Below, piece by piece: positions 26,110 through 34,691 of a DNA stretch of 64,000 nucleotides (position 1 is its first letter; the number at the start of each line of letters is the position of its first letter). The notes below the pieces were generated by a model, which was not told the origin of the DNA, searched no databases, and saw nothing but the letters and a program-made list of their open reading frames with translations. Made by a program: the position numbers and the translations under genes. Source of the DNA: Flavobacterium piscis (GTDB lineage: Bacteria; Bacteroidota; Bacteroidia; Flavobacteriales; Flavobacteriaceae); assembly GCF_001686925.1 (NCBI RefSeq), contig NZ_LVEN01000050.1, forward strand, positions 62,001-126,000. Direction: 5' to 3'.

Positions 26110-26195
26110 GCTCGGATGGTGAAATTGGTAGACACGCTGGACTTAAAATCCAGTGAACAGCAATGTTCGTGCGGGTTCAAGTCCCGCTCTGAGTA
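26110..26195 (+). tRNA. tRNA-Leu(TAA)
   Basis: An 86-nt class II tRNA. The acceptor stem GCTCGGA / TCTGAGT contains G-T pairs, the anticodon loop CTTAAAA places TAA at 26144-26146, a long variable arm (GAACAGCAATGTTC) follows, and the T-arm is GGGTTCAAGTCCC. It is 15 nt after tRNA-Gly and shares its promoter and terminator. Confidence 0.96.
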
Positions 26196-26197
26196 CT

Positions 26198-26227
26198 AAA
26201 GCCTCTTCTTTTGAAGAGGCTTTTTTT
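26198..26227 (+). terminator. terminator of the tRNA operon
   Basis: AAAGCCTCTTC and GAAGAGGCTTT form an 11-bp stem with a 4-nt loop and run directly into seven T. Confidence 0.9.
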
Positions 26228-26296
26228 ATTGTGTAAACTCGCGCAACATAAAATAAATTTGCGAAGTAAATTTATTTTAATGAATCTAAGAATCTA

Positions 26297-26314
26297 TCCC
26301 GATAGCTATCGGGA
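26297..26314. repeat. perfect 18-bp palindrome
   Basis: TCCCGATAGCTATCGGGA lies between the tRNA terminator and the DUF1508 gene. It is a perfect even palindrome without spacer and is followed by AATCTAAAATCTAAAAT-type leader repeat DNA up to the ATG at 26356. Confidence 0.6.
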
Positions 26315-26355
26315 CTAAGAATTTAAAATCAACAATCTAAAATCTAAAATAATAA

Positions 26356-26742
26356 ATGGGTGCTTTCGTAATTAGCAAGAGGTTTAACGATGAGTATAAG
26401 TTCGTGTTTACTTCAAGAAAGGGTAAAGTGATCTTTACGAGTTTGAGTTATGAATTGAAATTTGAAGGTGAGGAGGATATTGAAAAGTTTAAGGCAAATA
26501 TAGATCAGGCTAAGTTTTTAAAATTTAAAGGTTCTGGAGGGAAATATTTCTTTAAGTTAATGTTAGGTGAGGTTCACTTCGCAACAAGTCGTAAGTATAC
26601 TACGGAGTTGCTTTTGCAAAAGGGAATAAAGGAGATTGTAACGTACGGTGCAAGATCTGAGATTTTAGATTTTTCGTCGAGTGAGTTGATTTTTGAAGAT
26701 GAAGAGGAAGAGGTGGAAGTAGGAGAAGAGGTGGAAGATTAG
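26356..26742 (+). CDS. DUF1508 (YegP-like) protein
   Basis: 128 residues with two DUF1508-type halves: MGAFVISKRFNDEYKFVFTSRKGKVIFTS and GKYFFKLMLGEVHFATSRKYTTELLLQKGIKEIVTYG. YegP-like proteins are small, cytoplasmic and uncharacterised. The tail after residue 112 is strongly acidic (DEEEEVEVGEEVED). Start ATG follows an AATCTAAAATC leader repeat. It is convergent with the small lipoprotein gene, with a hairpin between. Confidence 0.8.
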   Translation: MGAFVISKRFNDEYKFVFTSRKGKVIFTSLSYELKFEGEEDIEKFKANIDQAKFLKFKGSGGKYFFKLMLGEVHFATSRKYTTELLLQKGIKEIVTYGARSEILDFSSSELIFEDEEEEVEVGEEVED

Positions 26743-26823
26743 AGTAAAATTCCAATGTTGTAAATTCTAAATTCCAATAATTTGGTCGCTTATTTGATTT
26801 TGTTTAATAAGTTTTGAAAAAAA

Positions 26824-26872
26824 AAATCCCGAATTCCAAAAAGACATTAAGTGTTGTTGGAATTCGGGATTT
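26824..26872. terminator. long stem between convergent genes
   Basis: AAATCCCGAATTCC (26824-26837) pairs perfectly with GGAATTCGGGATTT (26859-26872) with a 21-nt loop, preceded by an A run. It probably ends the DUF1508 transcript and could work in both directions. Confidence 0.65.
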
Positions 26873-26925
26873 GTGCTATTGAACTTGGAGTTTAAAATAT
26901 TGGAATTTTAAATTAGTTTTTGAGC

Positions 26926-26955
26926 ATAAAAAAAACCATCTCAAGGATGGTTTTA
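26926..26955 (-). terminator. terminator of heptad-repeat lipoprotein gene
   Basis: AAAACCATC (26932-26940) pairs with GATGGTTTT (26946-26954) around a 5-nt loop. On the minus strand the stem is followed by a T run. Confidence 0.85.
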
Positions 26956-26979
26956 AAATTTTTAGAACTTAGGTTCTAA

Positions 26980-27192
26980 TTATTTTTTTACTTCTTCTAC
27001 TTTAGCAGCAGCAGAATCAACTTTAGCAGCAGCAGAATCAACAGTTGCAGCAGCAGAATCAACTACAGCAGCAGCAGAATCAACAGCAACAGCAGTAGAA
27101 TCTACAGACTCAGTAGCTGCAGCATCAGCTTTTTTACAAGAAACAACAGTTAAAACAGCAACAACAGCTAAACTTAAAAATACTTTTTTCAT
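26980..27192 (-). CDS. small heptad-repeat lipoprotein
   Basis: 70 residues. The signal peptide ends in lipobox VVSC, giving a lipidated Cys19. The mature part (about 52 aa) is built from five consecutive seven-residue units of the form VDSAAAx, then VEEVKK. The regular spacing of Val over an Ala-rich background suggests an extended amphipathic helix. In length, lipid anchor, heptads and terminal lysines it recalls Braun's lipoprotein in general architecture, but homology cannot be claimed. It is an independent gene with its own terminator and a TATCTTTG -7-like element (27230-27237 on the minus strand). Confidence 0.8.
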   Translation of the reverse strand: MKKVFLSLAVVAVLTVVSCKKADAAATESVDSTAVAVDSAAAVVDSAAATVDSAAAKVDSAAAKVEEVKK

Positions 27193-27540
27193 CTTACTTT
27201 ATTATAAAAGGTTAATTATTAATTCGTGGCAAAGATATAAATTTTTTAATATGTAAAATATTTTTTCACTTTTTTTTTAAAATATTTTCATTGCTCACGA
27301 TTATCTTAGTTATCAAATAATATGCCAAAATGCTAAAATTATGTTATATTGTTGTATTTTTCGAATAAATTATTTTTTGTTGAATATTCAATAAGAGAAT
27401 TGGCTGTTTCTATTCTCTTCCTTGCGGTTTATTTTGTTTTTGATTCATTATTTGATAAGCTAAAAAAGCGAAAAAGAGCTTGTTTAAGCTCTTTTATAAA
27501 TAATAACGACAGGAAATCTTATTTTACATGAATAAATCGC
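27193..27540. other. AT-rich gene-free interval
   Basis: It holds the promoter region of the small lipoprotein gene and the terminator of waaA. A 60-codon open frame at 27349-27531 runs through that terminator and has no family resemblance, so I do not call it. Confidence 0.5.
27473..27494 (-). terminator. terminator of waaA
   Basis: AAAGAGCTT (27473-27481) pairs with AAGCTCTTT (27486-27494). Read on the minus strand it follows the waaA stop and ends in T-rich DNA. Confidence 0.7.
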
Positions 27541-28770
27541 TTAAGAAACGATATTCATAATGGTATTTGTAGCTCCTTTATTGTCCTGAATATAAGATCT
27601 GCAAATGCTGCTTTTTTCTTCAAAGAAATTAGTATCATTAAGCAAACGATCCAGTGTTTCTTTTAACTCCTTACTATTAGAAATTGTAATACATCCTTCA
27701 AGCGCAACTAATTGGACTGCTTCTGCGAAATTGGAGTAATTCGGACCAATTACAATCGGAATTCCAAATGTTGCAGGTTCAAGAATATTATGAATTCCCG
27801 GATTTCCAAAACCGCCTCCAACATACGCTATTGTTCCATAGCTGTAAATTTTAGTCAATAATCCTATTGTATCTATAATGAAGACATTATATCCAGATAA
27901 GTCAAGGTCTCTCTTTTCTGAAAATAATACAGTCGATTTTGTGATTTGACTTTTTAAACTTGTGATTTGATCTGGTTTAATGTTATGAGGAGCAATAATA
28001 AATTTTACATGCTCAGGCGCCTGATTAATATATTCTGCTAATAAAGCCTCGTCTTTTGGCCAGGAACTTCCTATTACTATAGTAGGGGAATCATTTTTGA
28101 AGTTTTCGATAAAGTCAAGTGTGTTGTCTCTTTCTAAAATTGCATTAACACGGTCAAAACGAGTGTCGCCGGAAACGATCACATTATGAAAACCTATTGC
28201 TTCAATTTTTTCTTTAGAACTTTCATTCTGAACAAAGAAATAAGTAAAAGCCTTTAATGCTTTTCTGTAAAAACCGCCATACCATTTAAAAAACATCTGA
28301 TTGTCTCTAAAGATTCCGGAAATTAAATAAGTAGGTGTTTTGCTTGTTTCCAGTTCTTTTAGGTAGTTGAGCCAAAATTCATATTTAATAAAAAATACCA
28401 ATTCAGGATGTGCTAATTTTAAAAATTGCTTCGCATTACTTTTAGTATCTAACGGAAGGTAAACAGTTACATCGGCAACTGTGTTATTTTTACGCACTTC
28501 ATAACCTGATGGAGAGAAAAAAGTAACAATGATTTTATGGTCAGGATATTTTTCTTTGATTTTTTCGATTACCGGTAAACCTTGTTCGTATTCGCCAAGT
28601 GATGCCGAATGAAACCAAATGGTTTTATCTGAGGATTTTATTTTTTCCTCTAAAATAGAAAAAACATTTTTCCTACCGTTTACAAAAAGTTTAATTTTCG
28701 GACTAAAAAGTGCTACAATTTTCAGAAAAAACCCCGCAATAGAAATGACTAAATTATATAGAAAAAGCAT
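27541..28770 (-). CDS. waaA: 3-deoxy-D-manno-octulosonic acid (Kdo) transferase
   Basis: 409 residues. It adds Kdo to lipid A precursor at the inner membrane. The N-terminal hydrophobic anchor (LVISIAGFFLKIVALFSPKI) is followed by the family segments IWFHSASLGEYEQGLPVIEKIK and VTFFSPSGYEV, then the middle IFRDNQMFFKWYGGFYRKAL, and the C-terminal YVGGGFGNPGIHNILEPATFGIPIVIGPNY typical of the GT30 donor domain. Length matches. It is divergent from the DegT aminotransferase operon, which also concerns surface sugars. Confidence 0.95.
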   Translation of the reverse strand: MLFLYNLVISIAGFFLKIVALFSPKIKLFVNGRKNVFSILEEKIKSSDKTIWFHSASLGEYEQGLPVIEKIKEKYPDHKIIVTFFSPSGYEVRKNNTVADVTVYLPLDTKSNAKQFLKLAHPELVFFIKYEFWLNYLKELETSKTPTYLISGIFRDNQMFFKWYGGFYRKALKAFTYFFVQNESSKEKIEAIGFHNVIVSGDTRFDRVNAILERDNTLDFIENFKNDSPTIVIGSSWPKDEALLAEYINQAPEHVKFIIAPHNIKPDQITSLKSQITKSTVLFSEKRDLDLSGYNVFIIDTIGLLTKIYSYGTIAYVGGGFGNPGIHNILEPATFGIPIVIGPNYSNFAEAVQLVALEGCITISNSKELKETLDRLLNDTNFFEEKSSICRSYIQDNKGATNTIMNIVS

Positions 28771-28815
28771 CTGTTTATTTTTGTGGCTAAATTACGCTTC
28801 TTTCGATTATTTTCA

Positions 28816-28846
28816 TTGGTTTGAAGGTATTAAATAACTATTTTTG
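28816..28846 (+). promoter_or_regulatory. promoter of the aminotransferase-galE operon
   Basis: A TTG at 28816-28818 is followed after 20 nt by TATTTTTG at 28839-28846, matching TTG / TAnnTTTG. The first ATG is about 60 bp downstream. Confidence 0.65.
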
Positions 28847-28905
28847 TTCCTCCTTTTAGAGATTCTGATTACAAAACAGGTCTTTAATTTTAAAATATAT
28901 TGAAA

Positions 28906-30039
28906 ATGAAAAAAATTCAAATGGTTGACTTAAAAAGTCAATACGAAAAAATAAAAACTACCGTTGATGCTTCGATTCAAGAAGTTTTAGATACAAATAC
29001 TTATATAAACGGACCAATAGTACATCAATTTCAAAAAAATCTTGAAGATTATTTGGGAGCAAAACATGTAATTCCGTGTGCAAACGGTACAGATGCTTTA
29101 CAGATTGCTATGATGGGGTTGGACTTAAAGCCAGGCGATGAGGTAATTACTGCCGATTTTACTTTTGCGGCAACTGTTGAGGTCATTGCTTTATTGCAAT
29201 TAACACCGGTTTTGGTTGATGTTGATATGACTAATATGAATATCGATATCGAAGCTATTAAAAAAGCAATTACGCCAAAAACAAAAGCAATTGTTCCGGT
29301 ACACTTATTTGGACGTGCTGCCAACATGGACGCAATTATGGAAATTGCAACTGAACATAATTTATATGTAATTGAAGATAATGCGCAGGCAATTGGAGCT
29401 GACTATATTTCTAAATCTGGAACAAAAAGTAAAGTGGGAGTTATTGGTCATGTGGCTGCAACTTCATTCTTTCCGTCTAAAAACTTAGGCTGTTATGGAG
29501 ATGGTGGAGCGATTTTTACCAACGACGATAAATTAGCACACATCATCCGCGGAATTGTAAATCACGGAATGTACGAGCGTTATCATCATGATGTTGTGGG
29601 TGTAAATTCACGTTTAGACAGTATTCAGGCAGGAGTTTTAAATGCGAAATTGCCACTTTTAGACGAATATAATGCAGCACGTCGTTTGGCAGCTTCAAAA
29701 TATAATGCAGCTTTTGCCGGAAATGCACATATCATTACGCCGGAATTTGATGCAAACGAAAATGATCACGTTTTTCATCAATATGTATTGAGAATTATCG
29801 ATGCAGACAGAAATGCTTTATTACAGCATTTGCAGGATAAGCAAATTCCATGTGCAATTTACTATCCAATTCCATTACATTCTCAAAAAGCGTATGTTGA
29901 TCCTCGTTATAAAGAAGAGCAATTCCCGGTTACCAATCAATTAGTGAAAGAAGTTATTGCTTTACCAATGCATACTGAGCTTGATGATGAACAAATTAAA
30001 TTTATTACAGATTCTGTTTTAGAATTTTTAAATAAATAA
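28906..30039 (+). CDS. DegT/DnrJ/EryC1/StrS family aminotransferase
   Basis: 377 residues from the ATG at 28906; an in-frame TTG two codons earlier is less likely. A PLP enzyme that aminates nucleotide-linked keto-sugars. Motifs include NTYINGPIVHQFQKNLEDYLG, CANGTDALQIAMMGL, TFAATVEVIAL, EDNAQAIGA and the PLP lysine Lys192 in FFPSKNLGCYGDGGA. It heads a likely operon with an NTF2-like protein (2 bp gap) and galE, consistent with sugar nucleotide modification for surface glycans. Confidence 0.93.
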   Translation: MKKIQMVDLKSQYEKIKTTVDASIQEVLDTNTYINGPIVHQFQKNLEDYLGAKHVIPCANGTDALQIAMMGLDLKPGDEVITADFTFAATVEVIALLQLTPVLVDVDMTNMNIDIEAIKKAITPKTKAIVPVHLFGRAANMDAIMEIATEHNLYVIEDNAQAIGADYISKSGTKSKVGVIGHVAATSFFPSKNLGCYGDGGAIFTNDDKLAHIIRGIVNHGMYERYHHDVVGVNSRLDSIQAGVLNAKLPLLDEYNAARRLAASKYNAAFAGNAHIITPEFDANENDHVFHQYVLRIIDADRNALLQHLQDKQIPCAIYYPIPLHSQKAYVDPRYKEEQFPVTNQLVKEVIALPMHTELDDEQIKFITDSVLEFLNK

Positions 30040-30041
30040 TT

Positions 30042-30482
30042 ATGAGAAGTTTACGTGTTTTAATTTTGATGGTTCTGGTTTCGTTTTCGGCTTTTGCTCA
30101 AAAATCGAATGCAAAAGATGAAACTGCTATTATTAATCAGGTTGAAATTTTGCGTAAAGCAATGATTGATGCTGATGGAGCGAAATTAAAAGCATTAACT
30201 TCTGATAAATTGACCTATGTTCATTCGAACGGTAATTTTCAAAACCAGGCAGAATTTGTGGACGGAATCGTGAGCGGAAAATCTGATTTTGTTAATATAG
30301 AGTTTCAGAATCAAGTTATAGCGATTCAGGATAATGTTGCAATAGTGCGACATGTTTTGTCTGCCCATACCAAAGATGACGGAATCGACAGGGATATAAA
30401 AATAGGAATAATGCTTGTTTGGCAAAAGCAAAAGAACAACTGGATTTTGATTGCCAGACAAGCTTACAAATTAACTACATAA
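30042..30482 (+). CDS. exported NTF2-like (DUF4440-type) protein
   Basis: 146 residues. A signal peptide (MRSLRVLILMVLVSFSAFAQ) precedes an NTF2/SnoaL-like cone domain: ETAIINQVEILRKAMIDADGAKLKALTSDKLTYVHSNG, and the C-terminal IMLVWQKQKNNWILIARQAYKL. Function of secreted members is generally unknown. It starts 2 bp after the aminotransferase stop and 16 bp before galE, so all three are probably one operon. Confidence 0.85.
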   Translation: MRSLRVLILMVLVSFSAFAQKSNAKDETAIINQVEILRKAMIDADGAKLKALTSDKLTYVHSNGNFQNQAEFVDGIVSGKSDFVNIEFQNQVIAIQDNVAIVRHVLSAHTKDDGIDRDIKIGIMLVWQKQKNNWILIARQAYKLTT

Positions 30483-30498
30483 TAAAAACAACCGCAAA

Positions 30499-31512
30499 AT
30501 GAAAGTATTAGTAACAGGAGGATTAGGATTTATTGGTTCTCACACCGTAGTCGAATTGCAAAATGAAGGCTTTGAAGTAGTGATAATTGATAATCTTTCT
30601 AACTCTACAGAAGATGTTTTAAAAGGAATTACAGCCATTACAGGAAAAACGCCTTTATTTGAAAAAATTGATTTAAGAGAGAAAAGTGCCGTTCAGGATT
30701 TCTTTAAAAAACACAATGATGTTACAGGAGTAATTCATTTTGCAGCTTCAAAAGCGGTAGGTGAAAGTGTAGAACAACCTCTATTGTATTATGAAAACAA
30801 TATTGCTTCGTTGGTTTATTTGCTGCAGGAATTACAGCAAAAACCAGAGGCAAGTTTTATTTTTAGCTCGTCTTGTACAGTTTACGGTCAAGCCGAAAAA
30901 ATGCCAATTACAGAAGATGCTCCCGTACAGGCAGCAATGTCTCCTTACGGAAATACCAAGCAAATAGGGGAAGAAATAATCACAGATACAGCTAAAGTTA
31001 CTAATATTAGCGCCATTTTATTACGTTATTTTAATCCTGTGGGAGCGCATTCAAGTACTGAAATTGGAGAACTACCATTGGGAGTTCCTCAAAATTTAGT
31101 GCCTTTTATTACGCAAACCGGAATGGGATTACGTCAGGAATTATCAGTTTTTGGAAATGATTACCCAACACCTGACGGAACTGCAGTTCGTGATTATATT
31201 CACGTTGTCGATTTGGCAAAAGCACACGTAATCGCTTTACAGCGTTTATTCAATAAAAAGAATTTGCAAAAGGTTGAAACGTTTAATTTAGGGACAGGAA
31301 CGGGAAGTTCAGTCCTTGAAGTAATTCATAGTTTCGAAAAAGTAAGCGATAAAAAACTACCATATGTAATTAAGCCGCGCCGCGAAGGTGATATTACCGA
31401 AGCGTACGCAAACACAGATAAAGCAAACGATGTTTTAGGCTGGAAAGCAGAATTAAGTTTAGACGAAGCAATGGCAAGTGCCTGGAAATGGGAGCAGAAA
31501 GTTCGCTCTTAA
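30499..31512 (+). CDS. galE: UDP-glucose 4-epimerase
   Basis: 337 residues. It interconverts UDP-glucose and UDP-galactose. The NAD-binding Rossmann motif GGLGFIG is at 7-13, the catalytic Tyr150-x3-Lys154 (SPYGNTK) with the upstream SSSCTVYG, and the substrate region LRYFNPVGAHSS. The extended short-chain dehydrogenase family length fits. Last gene of the DegT-NTF2-galE unit, followed by a strong terminator. Confidence 0.95.
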   Translation: MKVLVTGGLGFIGSHTVVELQNEGFEVVIIDNLSNSTEDVLKGITAITGKTPLFEKIDLREKSAVQDFFKKHNDVTGVIHFAASKAVGESVEQPLLYYENNIASLVYLLQELQQKPEASFIFSSSCTVYGQAEKMPITEDAPVQAAMSPYGNTKQIGEEIITDTAKVTNISAILLRYFNPVGAHSSTEIGELPLGVPQNLVPFITQTGMGLRQELSVFGNDYPTPDGTAVRDYIHVVDLAKAHVIALQRLFNKKNLQKVETFNLGTGTGSSVLEVIHSFEKVSDKKLPYVIKPRREGDITEAYANTDKANDVLGWKAELSLDEAMASAWKWEQKVRS

Positions 31513-31559
31513 TTTAGTGTTCAGTCTCAGTCACGGTTTACAGTTGCTGACGATAAAAC

Positions 31560-31596
31560 AAAAAGTCCCAAATAATATTTATTTGGGACTTTTTTA
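31560..31596. terminator. bidirectional terminator between galE and fabD
   Basis: AAAAGTCCCAAATAA (31561-31575) pairs with TTATTTGGGACTTTT (31579-31594), with T and A runs on both sides. It serves the convergent galE (+) and fabD (-) genes. Confidence 0.9.
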
Positions 31597-31647
31597 TAGA
31601 TATAGTTTTTAAACTGAAAACTGCGACCGAAAACTGAATACTAAAAA

Positions 31648-32523
31648 TTAAGCATTCGCAGTAACCGCTTCTTTATCGATTTTGTTGATCAAACCTGCTA
31701 ACACTTTTCCCGGACCAACTTCAGTAAACAAAGTAGCGCCGTCAGCGATCATTTGCTGAACTGATTGTGTCCATTTTACAGGAGCAGTCAATTGAATGAT
31801 TAAATTCTTTTTGATTTCGTTTGCATCTGAAACTGCATTTGCTGTAACGTTTTGGTAAACAGGGCAAATAGGAGTAGAGAAAGTTGTAGCTTCAATTGCA
31901 GCTGCTAATTCTTCTCTCGCTGGTTCCATCATTGGTGAGTGAAAAGCTCCTCCAACAGGTAAAATCAGCGCCCGTTTTGCTCCTGCAGCTTTCATGGCTT
32001 CACAAGCTTTTTCAACTGCTGTAGTTTCTCCGGAAATTACTAGTTGTCCAGGACAGTTGTAATTTGCAGCAACCACGATTCCGTCTATCGAAGCACAAAC
32101 TTCTTCAACAATGTTATCCGCCAATCCTAAAACAGCAGCCATTGTAGATGGAGTAATTTCGCAGGCTTTTTGCATAGCTAGAGCACGTTGAGAAACTAAT
32201 TTCAAACCGTCTTCAAAAGATAAAGTTCCGTTGGCAACCAAAGCTGAAAATTCGCCCAATGAATGTCCTGCAACCATTTCTGGTTTAAAATCTTCTCCTA
32301 AAGTTTTAGCTAAAATAACCGAGTGTAAAAAAACCGCTGGCTGAGTCACTTTAGTTTCTTTTAGTTCTTCGGCAGTACCTTCGAACATGATATCTGTAAT
32401 TCTGAAACCAAGAATTTCATTGGCTTTTTCGAATAATTCTTTGGCTAAAGCCGAACTTTCATATAAGTCTTTGCCCATTCCTGTAAACTGTGCGCCCTGA
32501 CCTGGAAATACGTATGCTTTCAT
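31648..32523 (-). CDS. fabD: malonyl CoA-acyl carrier protein transacylase
   Basis: 291 residues. It loads malonyl units onto ACP for type II fatty acid synthesis. GQGAQ opens the protein, the active serine is Ser88 in GHSLGEFSAL, the supporting Arg lies near 113 (SQRALAMQKA), and the catalytic His is His195 in GGAFHSPMM. Length is typical. It is followed 72 bp upstream in the same direction by the DUF983 gene, possibly cotranscribed. Confidence 0.96.
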   Translation of the reverse strand: MKAYVFPGQGAQFTGMGKDLYESSALAKELFEKANEILGFRITDIMFEGTAEELKETKVTQPAVFLHSVILAKTLGEDFKPEMVAGHSLGEFSALVANGTLSFEDGLKLVSQRALAMQKACEITPSTMAAVLGLADNIVEEVCASIDGIVVAANYNCPGQLVISGETTAVEKACEAMKAAGAKRALILPVGGAFHSPMMEPAREELAAAIEATTFSTPICPVYQNVTANAVSDANEIKKNLIIQLTAPVKWTQSVQQMIADGATLFTEVGPGKVLAGLINKIDKEAVTANA

Positions 32524-32594
32524 TTGTCTAATTTAAGATTGAATTTTTTTAAATTGAAAATTAGTTTCAATTGAAAGGCAAAAATAGTATTTTT

Positions 32595-32957
32595 TTAGCT
32601 CGTATAATCCTTAAACATGTAAATCCATGCTAATCTTGAAAATCGGAGATTGAAAGAAGTGAGTAAGATAATTACAACGGCAATAATAGGAATGATTCTT
32701 AAATCGAAATTTTTCTCAAAGAAAAATTGAGCAACGCAGTAAGTTGCAATACCCTGAGCGACTGTTAATCCGTAATTTACATACATCGCACCAAAGAAAT
32801 AACCAGGTTCTTTCTGGAACTTGTAATTGCAATGACTGCAGTATTCATTCATTTTGGGCAAACTAAAATTTAGAAAGATATTTTTGTCTTTAAATACTTT
32901 TCCTTTATGACAAATAGGACATTCGTTACTTAAAATATGAGTTAATGCACTTGACAT
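32595..32957 (-). CDS. DUF983 family membrane protein
   Basis: 120 residues. An N-terminal zinc-ribbon-like pattern (Cys13/Cys16 and Cys40/Cys43) precedes two predicted transmembrane helices (about 60-80 and 85-105, IIPIIAVVIILLTSFNLRF). This layout is diagnostic of DUF983, whose function is unknown. Inner membrane. TACCTTTG read on the minus strand (32981-32988) is a plausible -7 element. Confidence 0.83.
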   Translation of the reverse strand: MSSALTHILSNECPICHKGKVFKDKNIFLNFSLPKMNEYCSHCNYKFQKEPGYFFGAMYVNYGLTVAQGIATYCVAQFFFEKNFDLRIIPIIAVVIILLTSFNLRFSRLAWIYMFKDYTS

Positions 32958-33061
32958 GATTTTGTTGTTTTTTATTTATACAAAGGTAATTTGTAATCTG
33001 TTAAAAGTCTTTTTTATATCTTCGCCACTTATAGCACAATAAAGACATTTTGATTGAAATT

Positions 33062-33094
33062 CCAAAATCTAAAATCTGCAATCTAAAATCTAAC
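33062..33094 (+). repeat. AATCTA-rich leader repeat upstream of AraC gene
   Basis: AAAATCTGCAATCTAAAATC-type words end 5 bp before the ATG at 33100. Similar leaders occur at 10530-10563 and 26325-26350. Confidence 0.5.
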
Positions 33095-33099
33095 CTCGT

Positions 33100-33963
33100 A
33101 TGAAAAGATATCCCGTTTATAGTGTTCAGAATTTTAGCTGTAATGATATCCATCGTGATTTTTATGTGAATACTTTTAAGGAACATCTAAAAAGTCACAG
33201 TTTTGTCGAAGAACCACATCGTCACGATTCCTATTTAATGGTATTTTTTACCAAAGGTTCAGGACAGCATGAAGTTGATTTTGATCAATTCGAAATCAAA
33301 AAAGGAAGTTTGTTTGTGTTGCAGCCAGGACAAATGCATCATTGGAGTTTGTCTGAAGATATTGAAGGATTTGTGATAATCTTTTCACAGGAATTGTATA
33401 ATTTGTATTTCGGGCAGAAAAACATCAATGAATATAATTTTTACCATTCTATTCATAATCGGCCGGAAATGGTTTTTGAAGAAAAAGAAATTCCAAAAAT
33501 CCTTCCGTATTTTGATTTGCTAATTCAGGAAAATAATCAGGAAAATAAATATCAACTCGATAAAATGCTGAATTTGTTAGACTGTGTTCATATCGAAATC
33601 ACCAGGAAATACAACGAAACCTATTCGCATCAAACGCATTCTTATAATATTAAAATCGATAAGTTCGAAATACTTTTGGAACAATATTTTAAAGAAGAAA
33701 AACTGCCCTCTTTTTACGCTGAAAAATTAAACATTACATTAAAACACTTAAACAGAATCTGCAATGAGATTCTACAAAAAACAGCCACAGAAGTAATCAC
33801 AGATCGCGTGGTTTTAGAAATAAAAAGAATGTTGATCGACAAACAATTAGCAGTAAACGAAGTGGCGTTTAAAGTAGGTTACGAAGATTACTCGTATTTC
33901 TCCCGATTCTTCAAAAAACAAACCGGAATGTCCCCAAGTGACTTTAGGAATGCTACTCGGTAA
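33100..33963 (+). CDS. AraC family transcriptional regulator with cupin-like sensor domain
   Basis: 287 residues. The N-terminal cupin-like domain has EEPHRHDSYLMVFFTKGSGQHEVDFDQFEIKKGSLFVLQPGQMHHW. The C-terminal AraC double helix-turn-helix (about 190-287) ends VGYEDYSYFSRFFKKQTGMSPSDFR. The effector is unknown. It is upstream of and convergent with yceI. The shared operator in the yceI and pirin promoters makes this a reasonable candidate regulator, but nothing in the sequence proves it. Confidence 0.92.
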   Translation: MKRYPVYSVQNFSCNDIHRDFYVNTFKEHLKSHSFVEEPHRHDSYLMVFFTKGSGQHEVDFDQFEIKKGSLFVLQPGQMHHWSLSEDIEGFVIIFSQELYNLYFGQKNINEYNFYHSIHNRPEMVFEEKEIPKILPYFDLLIQENNQENKYQLDKMLNLLDCVHIEITRKYNETYSHQTHSYNIKIDKFEILLEQYFKEEKLPSFYAEKLNITLKHLNRICNEILQKTATEVITDRVVLEIKRMLIDKQLAVNEVAFKVGYEDYSYFSRFFKKQTGMSPSDFRNATR

Positions 33964-33969
33964 TTTTTC

Positions 33970-34028
33970 GCCACGAATTCACGAATTAAGTTCAACTCAA
34001 AGCTTAAATTAATTCGTGAATTCGTGGC
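33970..34028. repeat. GCCACGAATTC palindrome family, copy B
   Basis: A perfect 20-bp inverted repeat: left arm GCCACGAATTCACGAATTAA (33970-33989) and its exact complement at 34009-34028, followed by a T run. It lies 6 bp after the AraC stop and can end that transcript. Confidence 0.85.
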
Positions 34029-34049
34029 TATTTTTTTCTAATCTAAACA

Positions 34050-34085
34050 AAAAAATCCTGCACTTCCAAAAAAGTACAGGATTTT
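34050..34085 (-). terminator. terminator of yceI
   Basis: AAAATCCTGCACTT pairs with AAGTACAGGATTTT (one mismatch) just beyond the yceI stop, with T/A runs at the ends. Confidence 0.8.
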
Positions 34086-34118
34086 AAACCAACCAAATTA
34101 AATTCTATTATTGTCGGA

Positions 34119-34652
34119 TTAAGCTTGTTTTACAAATTGTAATTCAATGTTTAATTTTACTTCTTCGCCTACTAAAACACCTCCGGTTTCAAGAGCAGAG
34201 TTCCAGTTTAAACCCCAGTCTTTACGATTAATTTTTCCTTCTATGCTTAAACCTACTTTAGTATTTCCCCAAGGATCAGTCAGGATTCCGCTATATTCTA
34301 CAGGAAAAGTTACGGTTTTAGAAACACCTTTAATGTTTAAATCTCCAGTGATTTCATAGCTTCCAGAATTAATTTTTTTGAATGATGAAGCTTTGAAAGT
34401 TAGTTTTGGATGATTTTCTACATCAAAAAAGTCACCACTTCTTAAATGTCCGTCTCTGTCTGCGTTTGCAGTATCGACAGAAGCAATATCAGCAGAAAAT
34501 TCGATAGCTGCATTTTCGAAGTTGTCTCCGTCTGTAGTAATTGTAGCGTCGTATGTTCCAAATTTTCCTGAAACATTTGTAAACATCATGTGTTTAACTT
34601 TAAAACCAATTTCTGAATGTGTTGGGTCGATTGACCATTTTGTAGTTGCCAT
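34119..34652 (-). CDS. YceI family protein
   Basis: The start is placed at the ATG giving MATTKWSIDPTHSEIGFKVKH (34652); the upstream extension overlaps the promoter. 177 residues forming the lipocalin-like YceI barrel, which binds isoprenoid chains: KHMMFTNVSGKFG, DFENAAIEFSADIASVDT, HLRSGDFFDVENHPKLTFKASSF and INRKDWGLNWNSALETGGVLVGEEVKL. There is no signal peptide, so it is a cytoplasmic form. Its promoter shares an operator with pirin. Confidence 0.92.
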   Translation of the reverse strand: MATTKWSIDPTHSEIGFKVKHMMFTNVSGKFGTYDATITTDGDNFENAAIEFSADIASVDTANADRDGHLRSGDFFDVENHPKLTFKASSFKKINSGSYEITGDLNIKGVSKTVTFPVEYSGILTDPWGNTKVGLSIEGKINRKDWGLNWNSALETGGVLVGEEVKLNIELQFVKQA

Positions 34653-34691
34653 AATTTTTATTTTTAAATAATTAATTTCATTTTGATAGGA

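Noticed and set aside
27349..27531. 60-codon hydrophobic open frame
   Set aside because: It overlaps the waaA terminator hairpin, has no plausible ribosome binding site and no family resemblance.
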